This document shows, one piece after another, positions 1 to 7,209 of a DNA stretch of 9,682 nt (positions are counted from its first letter, which is position 1; each line of letters starts with the position of its first letter). Below the pieces are notes generated by a model. It ran no database searches. It had not been told where the DNA came from and was given only the letters and a program-made list of their open reading frames with translations. This stretch comes from Paracoccaceae bacterium (lineage in GTDB: Bacteria; Pseudomonadota; Alphaproteobacteria; Rhodobacterales; Rhodobacteraceae). The DNA lies in NCBI GenBank assembly GCA_015487255.1, contig WFQA01000244.1, positions 1 to 9,682 of the forward strand. The letters run 5' to 3'. Position numbers and translations under genes: made by a program.

Positions 1-378
1 ATCATCAGCATGCAACCGGGCGAGCACCTCCAGTCCGCCATGGTAAAGCTGGGCATTTGGCTCCCTTTCCGGCATATATTTTGAGAGCATAGCTGATAAT
101 GCATTGAAAGTATAAAGTTTTTCCCGATCGGTAAGTAAAGTGAAGCTACGTGAAGATATAAGTTCAACGCTAAATGACCCAAGCTGGCCCTCAAGCCTTG
201 CCCGCCAGCTTAACGCCAGTTGGGTGCCCGGTTGCAGCAAAGCACCCATTTTGCGGCTGCCCCCGCCACGCACCAAACCGGCATGCAGACCGTGGGTCTC
301 GGTCAATACCTCGATAATCGCCGCGCTCTCCCCGTGCCGCCGGACATTCAACAACACACCCTGATCTTGCCATTCCAT
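1..378 (-). CDS. recO: DNA repair protein RecO, N-terminal part (cut by window edge)
   Basis: RecO works in the RecFOR recombinational repair pathway: it binds single-stranded DNA, contacts SSB and helps load RecA at gaps. The 126 codons visible here begin MEWQDQGVLLNVRRHGES, followed by HGLHAGLVRGGGSRKMG and LQPGTQLALSWRARLE. This is the typical N-terminal OB-fold region of alphaproteobacterial RecO. The frame stays open to base 1, so roughly half of a usual 240-residue protein is missing, including the helical and any zinc-binding part. The ATG at 376-378 was chosen because the conserved MEW start falls there. An AGGT Shine-Dalgarno-like stretch about nine bases upstream overlaps the TAG stop of the preceding DUF1491 gene, which suggests coupled translation. 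It is the most distal visible gene of the leftward cluster, behind era. The assignment is secure; only the truncation limits it. Confidence 0.93.
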   Translation of the reverse strand, partial: MEWQDQGVLLNVRRHGESAAIIEVLTETHGLHAGLVRGGGSRKMGALLQPGTQLALSWRARLEGQLGSFSVELISSRSFTLLTDREKLYTFNALSAMLSKYMPEREPNAQLYHGGLEVLARLHADD

Positions 379-387
379 GGCATTAAC

Positions 388-717
388 CTAGCCAAAAAGC
401 CCGTCTTCGTCGAGTAGGGTTTGGCCTTTTTGATCCTCGACTTCGATCACCCATAAATCGCGGTCAAAGCTGCGTTGCCGGGCGATCAGCGCATCCATTT
501 CCGGCTCCGGGCCGGTGCCGAGCACATCCCATATTCGTGTGCCATCGGCGCCATAGGTGCGATGAAAAAGTGTGGCCGTGCCATCAAGCGGGTTGGATTT
601 GATCAGCACCGCCCCGGCGGTTTCATCACCCTTATGCACGATAAAAGCCGGAATATTGGCAAGGCCAAGCCGCCGCAAATAGGCCTGAACCCAAAAACTG
701 GCAGTGAGCCGTGGCAT
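388..717 (-). CDS. DUF1491 family protein, function unknown
   Basis: A 109-residue protein starting MPRLTASFWVQAYLRRL and continuing through AFIVHKGDETAGAVLIK, LFHRTYGADGTRIWDV and an acidic tail (EVEDQKGQTLLDEDGLFG). I recognise the pattern as DUF1491, a small uncharacterised family of Alphaproteobacteria. Typical features are the WVQAYLRR start, the GDxxAGAVLIK segment and the aromatic RSFDRDLWVIEVED segment. It has no signal peptide or membrane segment, so it is probably cytosolic. Its ATG follows the era stop codon directly, with no intervening base, and GGGGA five to six bases upstream can serve as ribosome binding site; recO starts nine bases after its stop. This tight packing between era and recO implies co-expression with ribosome assembly and repair genes. 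It does not reveal a role, and I assign none. Confidence 0.82.
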   Translation of the reverse strand: MPRLTASFWVQAYLRRLGLANIPAFIVHKGDETAGAVLIKSNPLDGTATLFHRTYGADGTRIWDVLGTGPEPEMDALIARQRSFDRDLWVIEVEDQKGQTLLDEDGLFG

Positions 718-1626
718 CTAATCCCCATCGCGAAAGTTTAGCCCGATTTCAGAGTAGCGCTCGGCCTCTTCCAGCCAGTTCGGCCGCACCTTGACCTGTA
801 AAAACAGGTGCACCTCGCGGCCGAGAAACTCGGCCAGTTCCTTGCGCGCATCCATCGAAACCCCTTTGATAGTGGCCCCTTTTGGCCCGAGCAAAATCCC
901 TTTATGCCCGTCGCGCATTACATAGATCAGCTGGTCTATACGCACCGATCCGTCTTTGCGCTCCTGCCAGTTTTCGGTTTCGACGGTGAGCTGGTAGGGT
1001 AGCTCCTGATGCAATCTCAAGGTGAGTTTCTCGCGTGTAATTTCAGCGGCGATCTGGCGCAGCGGCGCATCGGCGATCTGGTCCTCCGGATAGTGCCACG
1101 GCCCGGCAGGCAGCTCTTTGGCCAGCCAAAGCCGCAGCGCCTCCACCCCATGGCCTTTTTCGGCCGAAATCATAAATGTTGCTTTGAAATCATATGATTC
1201 ATTTAGTTTGGTTGTTAATGAGAGCAAGGTTTCCGGCTTTACCCTGTCGATTTTATTGATGATCAGGGCCACTTCCGTGCCCATTGGCAAATGGTCTTTC
1301 AATCCATCCAGAATTGCCTGCACGCCCTCGGTTAGCCCACGATTGGCCTCAACCAATAGCAGAACAATATCCGCATCCGCCGCCCCGCTCCAAGCGGCGG
1401 AAACCATAGCCCTATCAAGCCGCCTGCGTGGCCTGAAAAGGCCTGGGGTATCAACAAAAATTATCTGGGTCTCACCCTCGATCGCGATGCCGCGAATGCG
1501 CGCGCGCGTGGTTTGCACCTTGTGGGTCACGATCGAAACCTTGGCCCCGACCATGCGGTTGAGCAGGGTGGATTTGCCGGCATTCGGCTCTCCTATCAGG
1601 GCGGTAAATCCACAATGCCTGGTCAT
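718..1626 (-). CDS. era: GTPase Era
   Basis: Era is an essential GTPase that binds the 3' end of 16S rRNA and helps mature and assemble the 30S subunit, partly at the inner membrane. The 302 residues have the usual length. The GTPase domain shows the P-loop GEPNAGKST (12-20), the switch I segment with TTRARIRG (39-46), DTPG (59-62), NKID (124-127) and the SAEKG G5 motif. The C-terminal KH domain carries GHKGILLGPKGATIKG and ends with the Era-type QVKVRPNWLEE segment. The start at 1624-1626 gives MTRHCGFTALIGEPN, the expected N-terminus. An upstream in-frame ATG at 1704 would add 26 low-complexity residues and lies deep inside rnc, so it was rejected. The era start overlaps the rnc stop as ATGA, indicating translational coupling to RNase III, another rRNA-processing factor. 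Confidence 0.97.
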   Translation of the reverse strand: MTRHCGFTALIGEPNAGKSTLLNRMVGAKVSIVTHKVQTTRARIRGIAIEGETQIIFVDTPGLFRPRRRLDRAMVSAAWSGAADADIVLLLVEANRGLTEGVQAILDGLKDHLPMGTEVALIINKIDRVKPETLLSLTTKLNESYDFKATFMISAEKGHGVEALRLWLAKELPAGPWHYPEDQIADAPLRQIAAEITREKLTLRLHQELPYQLTVETENWQERKDGSVRIDQLIYVMRDGHKGILLGPKGATIKGVSMDARKELAEFLGREVHLFLQVKVRPNWLEEAERYSEIGLNFRDGD

Positions 1627-2309
1627 TCTATCTCTTTCAGTTTTGCCAGCAGTGCCGTGGCTGCCTGCACCTGCGCCGCTTTTTTTGAGGCCGCTTCGCC
1701 GCATGCGGCGTAGCCGTTATCCAAGGCGGCTTCCACGATAAACACCGGCTGGTGGTCTGGCCCGGTGCGGCTGATATCGGTATAGGACGGGGTTGGCAGG
1801 CCGCGGGCCTGCGCCCATTCCTGCAATGAGGATTTGGGGTCAACCGCGCGCTCCTGTGCGGTAAAAATCCGCTTGCCCCACAGGCGCAAAACCAGATTTT
1901 GCGCCTGGGTAAAGCCGGAATCCAGATAGACCGCCGCAATTACCGCCTCCATTGCATCGCCCAAAAGCGCCACTTTGCGCCGCCCGCCCGAGCGCATTTC
2001 AGAGCGGCCGAGCTTTAGCGCCGCCCCCAGCCCGATCTGCTCGGCGACCTCGGCGCAGGTCTCTTTGCGCACCAGCGCATTGAGGCGCGGTGCCAGCTCG
2101 CCCTCGCGGGCATCCGGGTCCGCCTCAAATAGCGCCTGTGCAATCACCAGCCCTAAAACCCGGTCGCCGAGAAACTCCAACCGCTGGTTATCATGGTCTT
2201 TTTTGCTGGCGCTGGAGGCGTGGGTCAGGGCTTGCAGCAGCAGCCGTTCATCCTTGAAGCCATAGCCAAGCCGCTCGGAAAAACCGCTGATGGAGGCCCC
2301 GCCACTCAC
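1623..2309 (-). CDS. rnc: Ribonuclease III
   Basis: RNase III cleaves double-stranded RNA, releasing rRNA precursors from the primary transcript and processing some mRNAs. The 228 residues match the family. The catalytic domain has the signature RLEFLGD (43-49) with acidic residues E45 and D49, and the second metal-binding set in GDAMEAV (D118, E121). A double-stranded RNA-binding domain occupies about 152-225, with the typical DPKSSLQEWAQ start and a C-terminal ASKKAAQ helix. The signature carries R at 50 where many homologues have S (LGDS), a mild variation outside the metal ligands. The start codon is GTG (2307-2309), overlapping the lepB stop as GTGA; AAGG seven bases upstream is a plausible ribosome binding site. 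The lepB-rnc-era order is conserved in proteobacteria. In E. coli RNase III cuts its own leader, but I see no obvious leader here because rnc is embedded. Confidence 0.97.
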   Translation of the reverse strand: MSGGASISGFSERLGYGFKDERLLLQALTHASSASKKDHDNQRLEFLGDRVLGLVIAQALFEADPDAREGELAPRLNALVRKETCAEVAEQIGLGAALKLGRSEMRSGGRRKVALLGDAMEAVIAAVYLDSGFTQAQNLVLRLWGKRIFTAQERAVDPKSSLQEWAQARGLPTPSYTDISRTGPDHQPVFIVEAALDNGYAACGEAASKKAAQVQAATALLAKLKEIE

Positions 2310-3124
2310 TCAACCGCCTTGAAAAAACGATCGGACCGCCATGTCCAGAAATAGAGCATCGAGCGACCCGCAGAGGAAAAAATGATCCGGTCGGCCCGAC
2401 CGATGATGTTTTCACGCGGCACAAAGCCAACCCCGCGTTCGGGGCCGGTTTGCGAATAGCGGCTATCCACGGAATTGTCGCGATTGTCACCCATGAAGAA
2501 AAACTGCCCTTCGGGCACGGTCACTTCAGGGAAATTATCGGCGCGATAGTTGCCGAAATCGAGGATCGAGTAAGAGACCCCGTTGGGTAATACTTCGGTG
2601 AAACGCTGTTTTTCACAGGCCTCGCCCAGGCGCGGTGAGCCGTTTGAGCAGCGCGGTGTGCTGCCCACCGGCCCCTGGCGTTCATAGGTTTCGACAAACA
2701 CGCCGTCAGGGGTGCGCGAAACCGGTGTGCCGTTGATATAAAGCAGGCTGTCCACAAGCTTGATTCTATCACCCGGCAGGCCGATCACCCGCTTGATATA
2801 GTCTTCACCACTCAGGGGGTGTTTGAAAACCACCACATCGCCACGCTCGGGGTCGGCGCCGAAAAGCCGGTTCTCGCTGCCTTTGGCAAAGCCGCAGAAA
2901 TCCACGCCGAAATAGCTGGGGCAGGAGGCGTAGGAATAACCGTAAGCGAATTTGTTTACGAATAGAAAGTCGCCGATCAGCAGGGTGGATTTCATCGAGC
3001 CGGAAGGGATCCAGAAGGGTTGGAAGATCAGGGTGCGGATGGCACCGGCAATCAGCAGGGCGTAAAACACGGTTTTGATGGTTTCCTTTATCGGACCATC
3101 CTTCTTCTTTACTTTTTTTGCCAT
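2306..3124 (-). CDS. lepB: Signal peptidase I
   Basis: LepB is the membrane-anchored serine protease that removes signal peptides from exported preproteins on the periplasmic side. The 272 residues begin with a lysine-rich cytosolic tail (MAKKVKKKDG), then one membrane segment at about 16-36. Next comes box B with IPSGSMKSTL, where Ser43 is the nucleophile. The general base is Lys111 in DYIKRVIGLPGD, and the late conserved box is GDNRDNSVDSRY (212-223). Only the N-terminal membrane anchor is evident, unlike the two of E. coli. Four cysteines in the periplasmic part (68, 77, 159, 170) form two close pairs. The ATG at 3122-3124 was chosen because the basic tail begins there; a TTG seven codons upstream (3145) was rejected. 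A 53-base gap separates it from acpS and a weak GAAAG lies upstream. Its stop overlaps the rnc start. Confidence 0.97.
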   Translation of the reverse strand: MAKKVKKKDGPIKETIKTVFYALLIAGAIRTLIFQPFWIPSGSMKSTLLIGDFLFVNKFAYGYSYASCPSYFGVDFCGFAKGSENRLFGADPERGDVVVFKHPLSGEDYIKRVIGLPGDRIKLVDSLLYINGTPVSRTPDGVFVETYERQGPVGSTPRCSNGSPRLGEACEKQRFTEVLPNGVSYSILDFGNYRADNFPEVTVPEGQFFFMGDNRDNSVDSRYSQTGPERGVGFVPRENIIGRADRIIFSSAGRSMLYFWTWRSDRFFKAVE

Positions 3125-3177
3125 CGGGAATCTTTCAAATTGCAATATGCGCTATGTGTGCCTGCTTTGGGGGGATG

Positions 3178-3579
3178 TCAAGCATCCGGCACCGCTTCGA
3201 TGATAACAAAGGCTTGCGCCCAGGGGTGATCATCGGTGAGGGTGACATGGATTTTGGGCCTGTGCCCGGGCGGGGTGAGGCGGTTGAGCCGCGCCAGAGC
3301 GCCGCCGCTCAGCTCCATCTCGGGCTGGCCGGTGGGCAGGTTTCTCACCGCCATTTCCTTCCAGGCCACCCCCATGCGCAGCCCGGTGCCCAGCGCTTTG
3401 GAGCAGGCCTCCTTGGCGGCCCAGCGCTTGGCATAGGTCTCAACGGTGGCCGCGCGGTATTCGGCGGTTTTCTTTTCGGTTTCGGAAAACACTCTTTGCA
3501 CAAATCGAACACCGAACCGGGAGATTGTGCCTTCGATTCGTTCAATACTTACCATATCCGAACCTATGCCAATGATCAC
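3178..3579 (-). CDS. acpS: Holo-[acyl-carrier-protein] synthase
   Basis: AcpS transfers the 4'-phosphopantetheine group from coenzyme A to apo acyl carrier protein, activating it for fatty-acid synthesis. The 133 residues fit the family. The N-terminus IIGIGSDMVSIERIE contains the Mg2+ ligand Asp8. The second signature KRWAAKEACSKALGTG contains Glu57, the other metal ligand. It ends with the usual VTLTDDHPWAQAFVIIEA strand. The start is GTG at 3577-3579, the only start that retains the conserved IIGIGSD N-terminus; it overlaps the pdxJ stop as GTGA, with GGAG about eleven bases upstream. The pdxJ-acpS coupling is widespread in proteobacteria. The function is essential and the assignment is firm. 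Confidence 0.96.
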   Translation of the reverse strand: MIIGIGSDMVSIERIEGTISRFGVRFVQRVFSETEKKTAEYRAATVETYAKRWAAKEACSKALGTGLRMGVAWKEMAVRNLPTGQPEMELSGGALARLNRLTPPGHRPKIHVTLTDDHPWAQAFVIIEAVPDA

Positions 3580-4349
3580 GCGACACTCACTCCGCTGCTT
3601 TCCTGACGGGCTTCATCCATTATGGTGCGCATGCGGCGGATGGCGCTGTCCAGCCCCGAGAAAATCGCCTCGCCAATCAGAAAATGGCCGATATTCAGCT
3701 CCAGCAGTTCGGGCAGGGCAGCAACGGGTTTAACGCAATCATAGGTCAGCCCGTGGCCGGCATGCACTTCCAGCCCGAGATCAAGCGCGAGGCTGGCCAT
3801 GTCCTTGAGCTTGTCAAATTCGGCATCACGCACCTCAAAGCGCCCTTCGGCATGGGCATCGCAATAGGCGCCGGTATGCAGCTCGACCACCGGCGCACCA
3901 ATGCGCGCCGCCGCCTCGATTTGCCGACGGTCAGCGGCAATGAAGATCGACACCCGGCAGCCCGCCTCGCGCAGCGGGGCGATGAAATGCGCGATGCGGT
4001 TTTCCTCCCGCGCCACTTCCAGCCCGCCTTCGGTGGTGCGCTCCTCGCGCTTTTCCGGCACGATGCAGACCGCATGCGGCAGGTGGCGCAGGGCAATCTG
4101 CTGCATTTCATCAGTGGCGGCCATTTCGAAATTCAGCGGAATATCAATGGTATCAAGGATTTTTTCGATATCTGCATCGGTAATGTGCCGCCGGTCTTCG
4201 CGCAGATGCGCGGTAATGCCATCCGCACCTGCCGCCTGTGCCAGCTTGGCGGCGCGGGCCGGGTCAGGGGTGCTGCCGCCGCGGGCGTTGCGCACGGTTG
4301 CCACATGGTCGATATTGATACCAAGGCGGAGACGGGAGGGGGTGTTCAT
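3576..4349 (-). CDS. pdxJ: Pyridoxine 5'-phosphate synthase
   Basis: PdxJ condenses 1-deoxy-D-xylulose 5-phosphate with 3-amino-2-oxopropyl phosphate to make pyridoxine 5'-phosphate, the last ring-forming step of DXP-dependent vitamin B6 synthesis. The 257-residue TIM barrel shows LGINIDHVATVRNARGG (N12, H15), the segment HLREDRRHITD (H48, R50), Glu75 in NFEMA, Glu156 in VELHTGAY and His199 in VHAGHGL, all expected active-site positions. The ATG at 4347-4349 has AGAGG six bases upstream, a good ribosome binding site. A 52-base gap separates it from the DUF2062 gene; within it the string GCCTGAT occurs twice about 20 bases apart, which I treat as chance. Its last codons overlap the acpS start. 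IspH, encoded at the other end of the window, also acts downstream of deoxyxylulose phosphate, but in isoprenoid synthesis. Confidence 0.97.
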   Translation of the reverse strand: MNTPSRLRLGINIDHVATVRNARGGSTPDPARAAKLAQAAGADGITAHLREDRRHITDADIEKILDTIDIPLNFEMAATDEMQQIALRHLPHAVCIVPEKREERTTEGGLEVAREENRIAHFIAPLREAGCRVSIFIAADRRQIEAAARIGAPVVELHTGAYCDAHAEGRFEVRDAEFDKLKDMASLALDLGLEVHAGHGLTYDCVKPVAALPELLELNIGHFLIGEAIFSGLDSAIRRMRTIMDEARQESSGVSVA

Positions 4350-4401
4350 ATCAGGCCTCTTTGTGTGAATACCATCAGGCTAAGCTGCAAAATGGCTTTT
4401 G

Positions 4402-5025
4402 TCAGCCCTTCAACGCCTTTTTCCGGGCCTTTTGTGCCAGTTTTTTGCGCCGCAACGCCTGGTAGGCCTTGATCAGCGGCCTTGTGATGTAAAACGCGGC
4501 CACGCCAAAAATCGCGCCAAGCAGGGTGCCGCCAATGAAATAAGGCAGCATGACTTCGGAAAAGAACCCCCCCATGCCCGACATCTGGCTCTGACCAAAG
4601 CCAAACAGGGATTTGAAAGAGGCCAATATCGAATGCCCCGCATCACGAAACGCCTGGCCGATCTTGGCCATATCGTGCTCTGCCGGGTTGCGGCCCAGTA
4701 GCAGGGTGCCGTATTTCAGCGCAAAGCCGATGATAAACGGAAAGGTGATCGGGTTGCCAAAAAACGTGCCTGCCGCCGCCGCGATCATATTGCCGCCAAA
4801 CAGCCGCGCCAGAATCAGCGCATAGATGATATGCAGCCCGAAAAACGGTGAAAATGATGCAAATACCCCAAAGCCGATGCCACGGGCAATGCGGCCCGGG
4901 CTGTCGGGCAGGCGCCGGAGCCGATGCGCCATATAGGTGAGCGTGCGCCTCCAGCCCGCCCGGGGCAGGATGTAGTTGCGCAGGGTCTCGACCCAGTGCA
5001 GTTTTTTGCGGCGCTTGAAGACCAT
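4402..5025 (-). CDS. DUF2062 membrane protein, function unknown
   Basis: A 207-residue protein that I recognise as DUF2062. It has a very basic N-terminus (MVFKRRKK, and RRTLTYMAHRLRRLP at 26-40). Hydrophobic segments lie at about 50-72 and 79-105, around the family hallmark FFGNPITFP (88-96). Next is a glycine/phenylalanine-rich hydrophilic stretch, then a third membrane segment at about 160-185 and a lysine/arginine-rich tail (LRRKKLAQKARKKALKG). The positive charge at both ends suggests cytosolic termini or contact with acidic phospholipids or nucleic acid; this is inference. The molecular role of the family is not established to my knowledge, and the name should stay neutral. It starts 24 bases after the rsh stop, with AAAGGT about twelve bases upstream of the ATG. 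Its position between a ppGpp enzyme and pdxJ means probable co-transcription. Confidence 0.85.
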   Translation of the reverse strand: MVFKRRKKLHWVETLRNYILPRAGWRRTLTYMAHRLRRLPDSPGRIARGIGFGVFASFSPFFGLHIIYALILARLFGGNMIAAAAGTFFGNPITFPFIIGFALKYGTLLLGRNPAEHDMAKIGQAFRDAGHSILASFKSLFGFGQSQMSGMGGFFSEVMLPYFIGGTLLGAIFGVAAFYITRPLIKAYQALRRKKLAQKARKKALKG

Positions 5026-5049
5026 GGCGAATGGGTTACCTTTTATACA

Positions 5050-7191
5050 TCACTTTTTCGGGCCGAATTCACACAGGCTGGTATCGCGAAAGCGGACCAC
5101 CTCGGCCACGTCCGAATCTGCGTTGAGGGCGGTTTCCACATTGGTGAGATGTTCGATATCCCGCACCATGATGTCTAGGCGGATTCGGTAAAAATCCGGT
5201 TTCCGGTTGGTAAATTCTATGTTGACGATATTGGCATGGTGCTCACCGATCAGGGTGCAGATGCGGCCCAGCACCCCGGCATCATTGGCCATGGCCACCT
5301 CGATCTTGGTCTCGTTACAGGCTTGAGAGGAGGCCGGGGTCCAGCGCAGATCGACCCAGCGGCGGTCATTGCCCTCAAATTGTTCGAGGATCGGGCAGTC
5401 GATCGCATGGATAAGCACCCCGCGCCCGGGCATGGCAATGCCAACGATGCGCTCGCCGGGCACCGGAGAGCAGCAAGGGGCAGGGGTGGCGGATTGGTTG
5501 GGGGCCAGGCCGATGACCCGGTCCTCATCGGAGGCAGGGCCGGTGCTGTTGCCTGATTTCACCAATTCCGGGTAAAGGGTTTTGACCAGATCACCACCGC
5601 TGATCTCGGCCGCACCGATCTCGGCCAGCAGCGCATCACCGCTATTCAGGTTAAACAGTTTGGCGGCGGTTTCCAGCGCCTTGTCGGTGGGCTTTTTGCC
5701 GACCCGCCCGAGCGCAACCCGGGCGATCTCGCGCCCGAGGCGGATATGGGCCTCGCGGTGCTCATCGCGCAAATAGCGCCGGATGGCGGATTTGGCGCGC
5801 CCGGTCACCACCATATCTTCCCAGCTTGCCTGTGGGCGCTGCCCTTCGGCGCGGATGATCTCCACCGACTGGCCATTGCGCAGCTTGGTCCAAAGCGGCA
5901 CCCGCTGGCCGTTGACCTTGGCCCCCACACAGGAATCACCGATGCGGGTGTGGATGGCATAAGCAAAATCTATTGGCGAAGCGCCACGCGGCAGCTTGAT
6001 GACTTCGCCCTTGGGGGTGAAGCAAAACACCTGATCCTGAAACATTTCCAGCTTCACATGTTCCAGAAAATCATCGGGGTTATCCGAGGCCTCAAACCGC
6101 TCTGTGAGCGAGCGCAGCCAGCGAAACGGGTCCACCGCAAAGGGGTTTTCCACCCGTACCCCGTCACGATAGGACCAATGCGCCGCCACCCCGCTTTCGG
6201 CGACCTGATGCATTTCCTTGGTGCGGATCTGGATCTCGACCCGCTTGGCGTTGCGCCCCGAAACCGTGGTGTGGATCGAGCGATAGCCGTTGGATTTGGG
6301 TTGGGAGATATAATCCTTGAAGCGCTCGGGCACCGCTGCCCAGCGCTGATGCACCGCGCCAAGTGCGATATAGGTATCTTGCACATTGTCGGTGATGATC
6401 CGAAAGGCATAGATATCTGAAAGCCGGTTGAACGGTTCTTTTTTCTCTTCCATCTTGCGCCAGATCGAATAGGGGCGCTTTTCCCGCCCGGTCACCCGGG
6501 CCTTTACCCCCACCCCCTCGAGCGCGACCTGGATATCCTCGATGATATGCGGAATCAGCTGATCATTTTCTTTGCTCAGGTTGATGAAGCGGCGCATGAT
6601 CGAGTTGCGCGCCTCGGGGTTGAGCACGGCAAAACACAGGTCTTCCAGCTCGTCGCGGATATATTGCATGCCCATGCGCCCGGCCAGGGGTGCGTATATC
6701 TCGATAGTTTCGCGTGCCTTTTTGCGCTGCTTTTCCTTGGGCATGGCGCGCAGGGTGCGCATATTGTGCAGCCGGTCAGCCAGTTTGACCAGCAGCACCC
6801 GCAGGTCTTTTGACATCGCCATCAACAGTTTGCGAAAATTCTCCGCCTGTTCGGTTTCAACCGAGGAAAGTTCGAGATTGGTCAGCTTGGTCACTCCGTC
6901 AACCAGTTGCGCGATCTCGGGTGAAAACTGCTCGGCCACCTGCTGATAGGTGGCTTTGGTATCTTCAATGGTATCATGCAGCAATGCAGTGACGATGCTG
7001 GCATCATCGAGCTTTACCTCGGTCAGCAGCATGGCCACGGCCACCGGGTGGGTGAAATACGGCTCGCCGGATTTGCGGGTCTGCCCTTTATGCGCCGCCG
7101 CGCCAAAGGCATAGGCGCGCGCGATCAGATCAGCATCGCTTTGCGGATTGTAGCTCTGGACCTTTTCGATCAAATCTTGCGCGGTGATCAA
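5050..7191 (-). CDS. rsh: Bifunctional (p)ppGpp synthetase/hydrolase, RelA/SpoT homologue (Rsh)
   Basis: This enzyme makes and degrades the alarmone (p)ppGpp and governs the stringent response; most Alphaproteobacteria carry one long Rsh. The 713 residues show all usual domains. The hydrolase HD domain has H48 in YFTHPVA, HDTIEDT (72-78) and KLADRLHNMRTL. The synthetase domain has D259 in LSDIYAFRI, GYRSIHTTV and E318 in VEIQIRT. A TGS domain lies at about 386-447, a cysteine-containing region has PAPCCSPVPGER and HAIDCP, and a C-terminal ACT domain starts near 640. The RFKD motif at 290-293 is the charge signature of bifunctional enzymes, where monofunctional RelA has ExDD, and the intact HD residues agree. 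The start is TTG (7189-7191) giving MITAQDLIEKVQSYNP, the expected N-terminus; no ATG or GTG lies between the upstream in-frame stop and this codon. It follows rpoZ closely, as in many proteobacteria. Confidence 0.97.
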   Translation of the reverse strand: MITAQDLIEKVQSYNPQSDADLIARAYAFGAAAHKGQTRKSGEPYFTHPVAVAMLLTEVKLDDASIVTALLHDTIEDTKATYQQVAEQFSPEIAQLVDGVTKLTNLELSSVETEQAENFRKLLMAMSKDLRVLLVKLADRLHNMRTLRAMPKEKQRKKARETIEIYAPLAGRMGMQYIRDELEDLCFAVLNPEARNSIMRRFINLSKENDQLIPHIIEDIQVALEGVGVKARVTGREKRPYSIWRKMEEKKEPFNRLSDIYAFRIITDNVQDTYIALGAVHQRWAAVPERFKDYISQPKSNGYRSIHTTVSGRNAKRVEIQIRTKEMHQVAESGVAAHWSYRDGVRVENPFAVDPFRWLRSLTERFEASDNPDDFLEHVKLEMFQDQVFCFTPKGEVIKLPRGASPIDFAYAIHTRIGDSCVGAKVNGQRVPLWTKLRNGQSVEIIRAEGQRPQASWEDMVVTGRAKSAIRRYLRDEHREAHIRLGREIARVALGRVGKKPTDKALETAAKLFNLNSGDALLAEIGAAEISGGDLVKTLYPELVKSGNSTGPASDEDRVIGLAPNQSATPAPCCSPVPGERIVGIAMPGRGVLIHAIDCPILEQFEGNDRRWVDLRWTPASSQACNETKIEVAMANDAGVLGRICTLIGEHHANIVNIEFTNRKPDFYRIRLDIMVRDIEHLTNVETALNADSDVAEVVRFRDTSLCEFGPKK

Positions 7192-7199
7192 CCAGTGGC

Positions 7200-7205
7200 C
7201 CTCCT
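7200..7205 (-). promoter_or_regulatory. Consensus ribosome binding site fixing the TTG start of rsh
   Basis: On the minus strand these bases read AGGAGG, a perfect Shine-Dalgarno core, with eight bases between it and the TTG at 7191. It sits just after the rpoZ stop codon (7210-7212). Strong initiation pairing may offset the weak TTG start, setting Rsh output at a fixed low level. This is the evidence that decides the rsh start. Confidence 0.85.
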
Positions 7206-7209
7206 GAGG

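Noticed and set aside
1627..1704. Longer Era starting at an upstream ATG
   Set aside because: The extra 26 residues lie inside rnc, have no homology to Era N-termini, and the MTRHCGFTALIG start gives normal length.
1118..1741. 207-codon open frame on the plus strand
   Set aside because: Antisense across the era/rnc junction; both sense genes are unmistakable.
4350..4401. GCCTGAT direct repeat in the DUF2062-pdxJ gap as an operator
   Set aside because: Only seven bases repeat, one copy overlaps the ribosome binding region, and a promoter pair with normal spacing is not present.
3684..4472. 262-codon open frame on the plus strand
   Set aside because: Mirror frame of pdxJ; PdxJ has all active-site motifs, so this is a shadow.
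5746..6420. 224-codon open frame on the plus strand
   Set aside because: Antisense to the Rsh synthetase and TGS domains, with no start-site support or recognisable domain.
7185..7195. GGTGATCAACC near-palindrome at the rsh start as an FNR-type site
   Set aside because: It lacks the TTGAT-N4-ATCAA spacing and lies over the start codon; its composition is explained by coding sequence.
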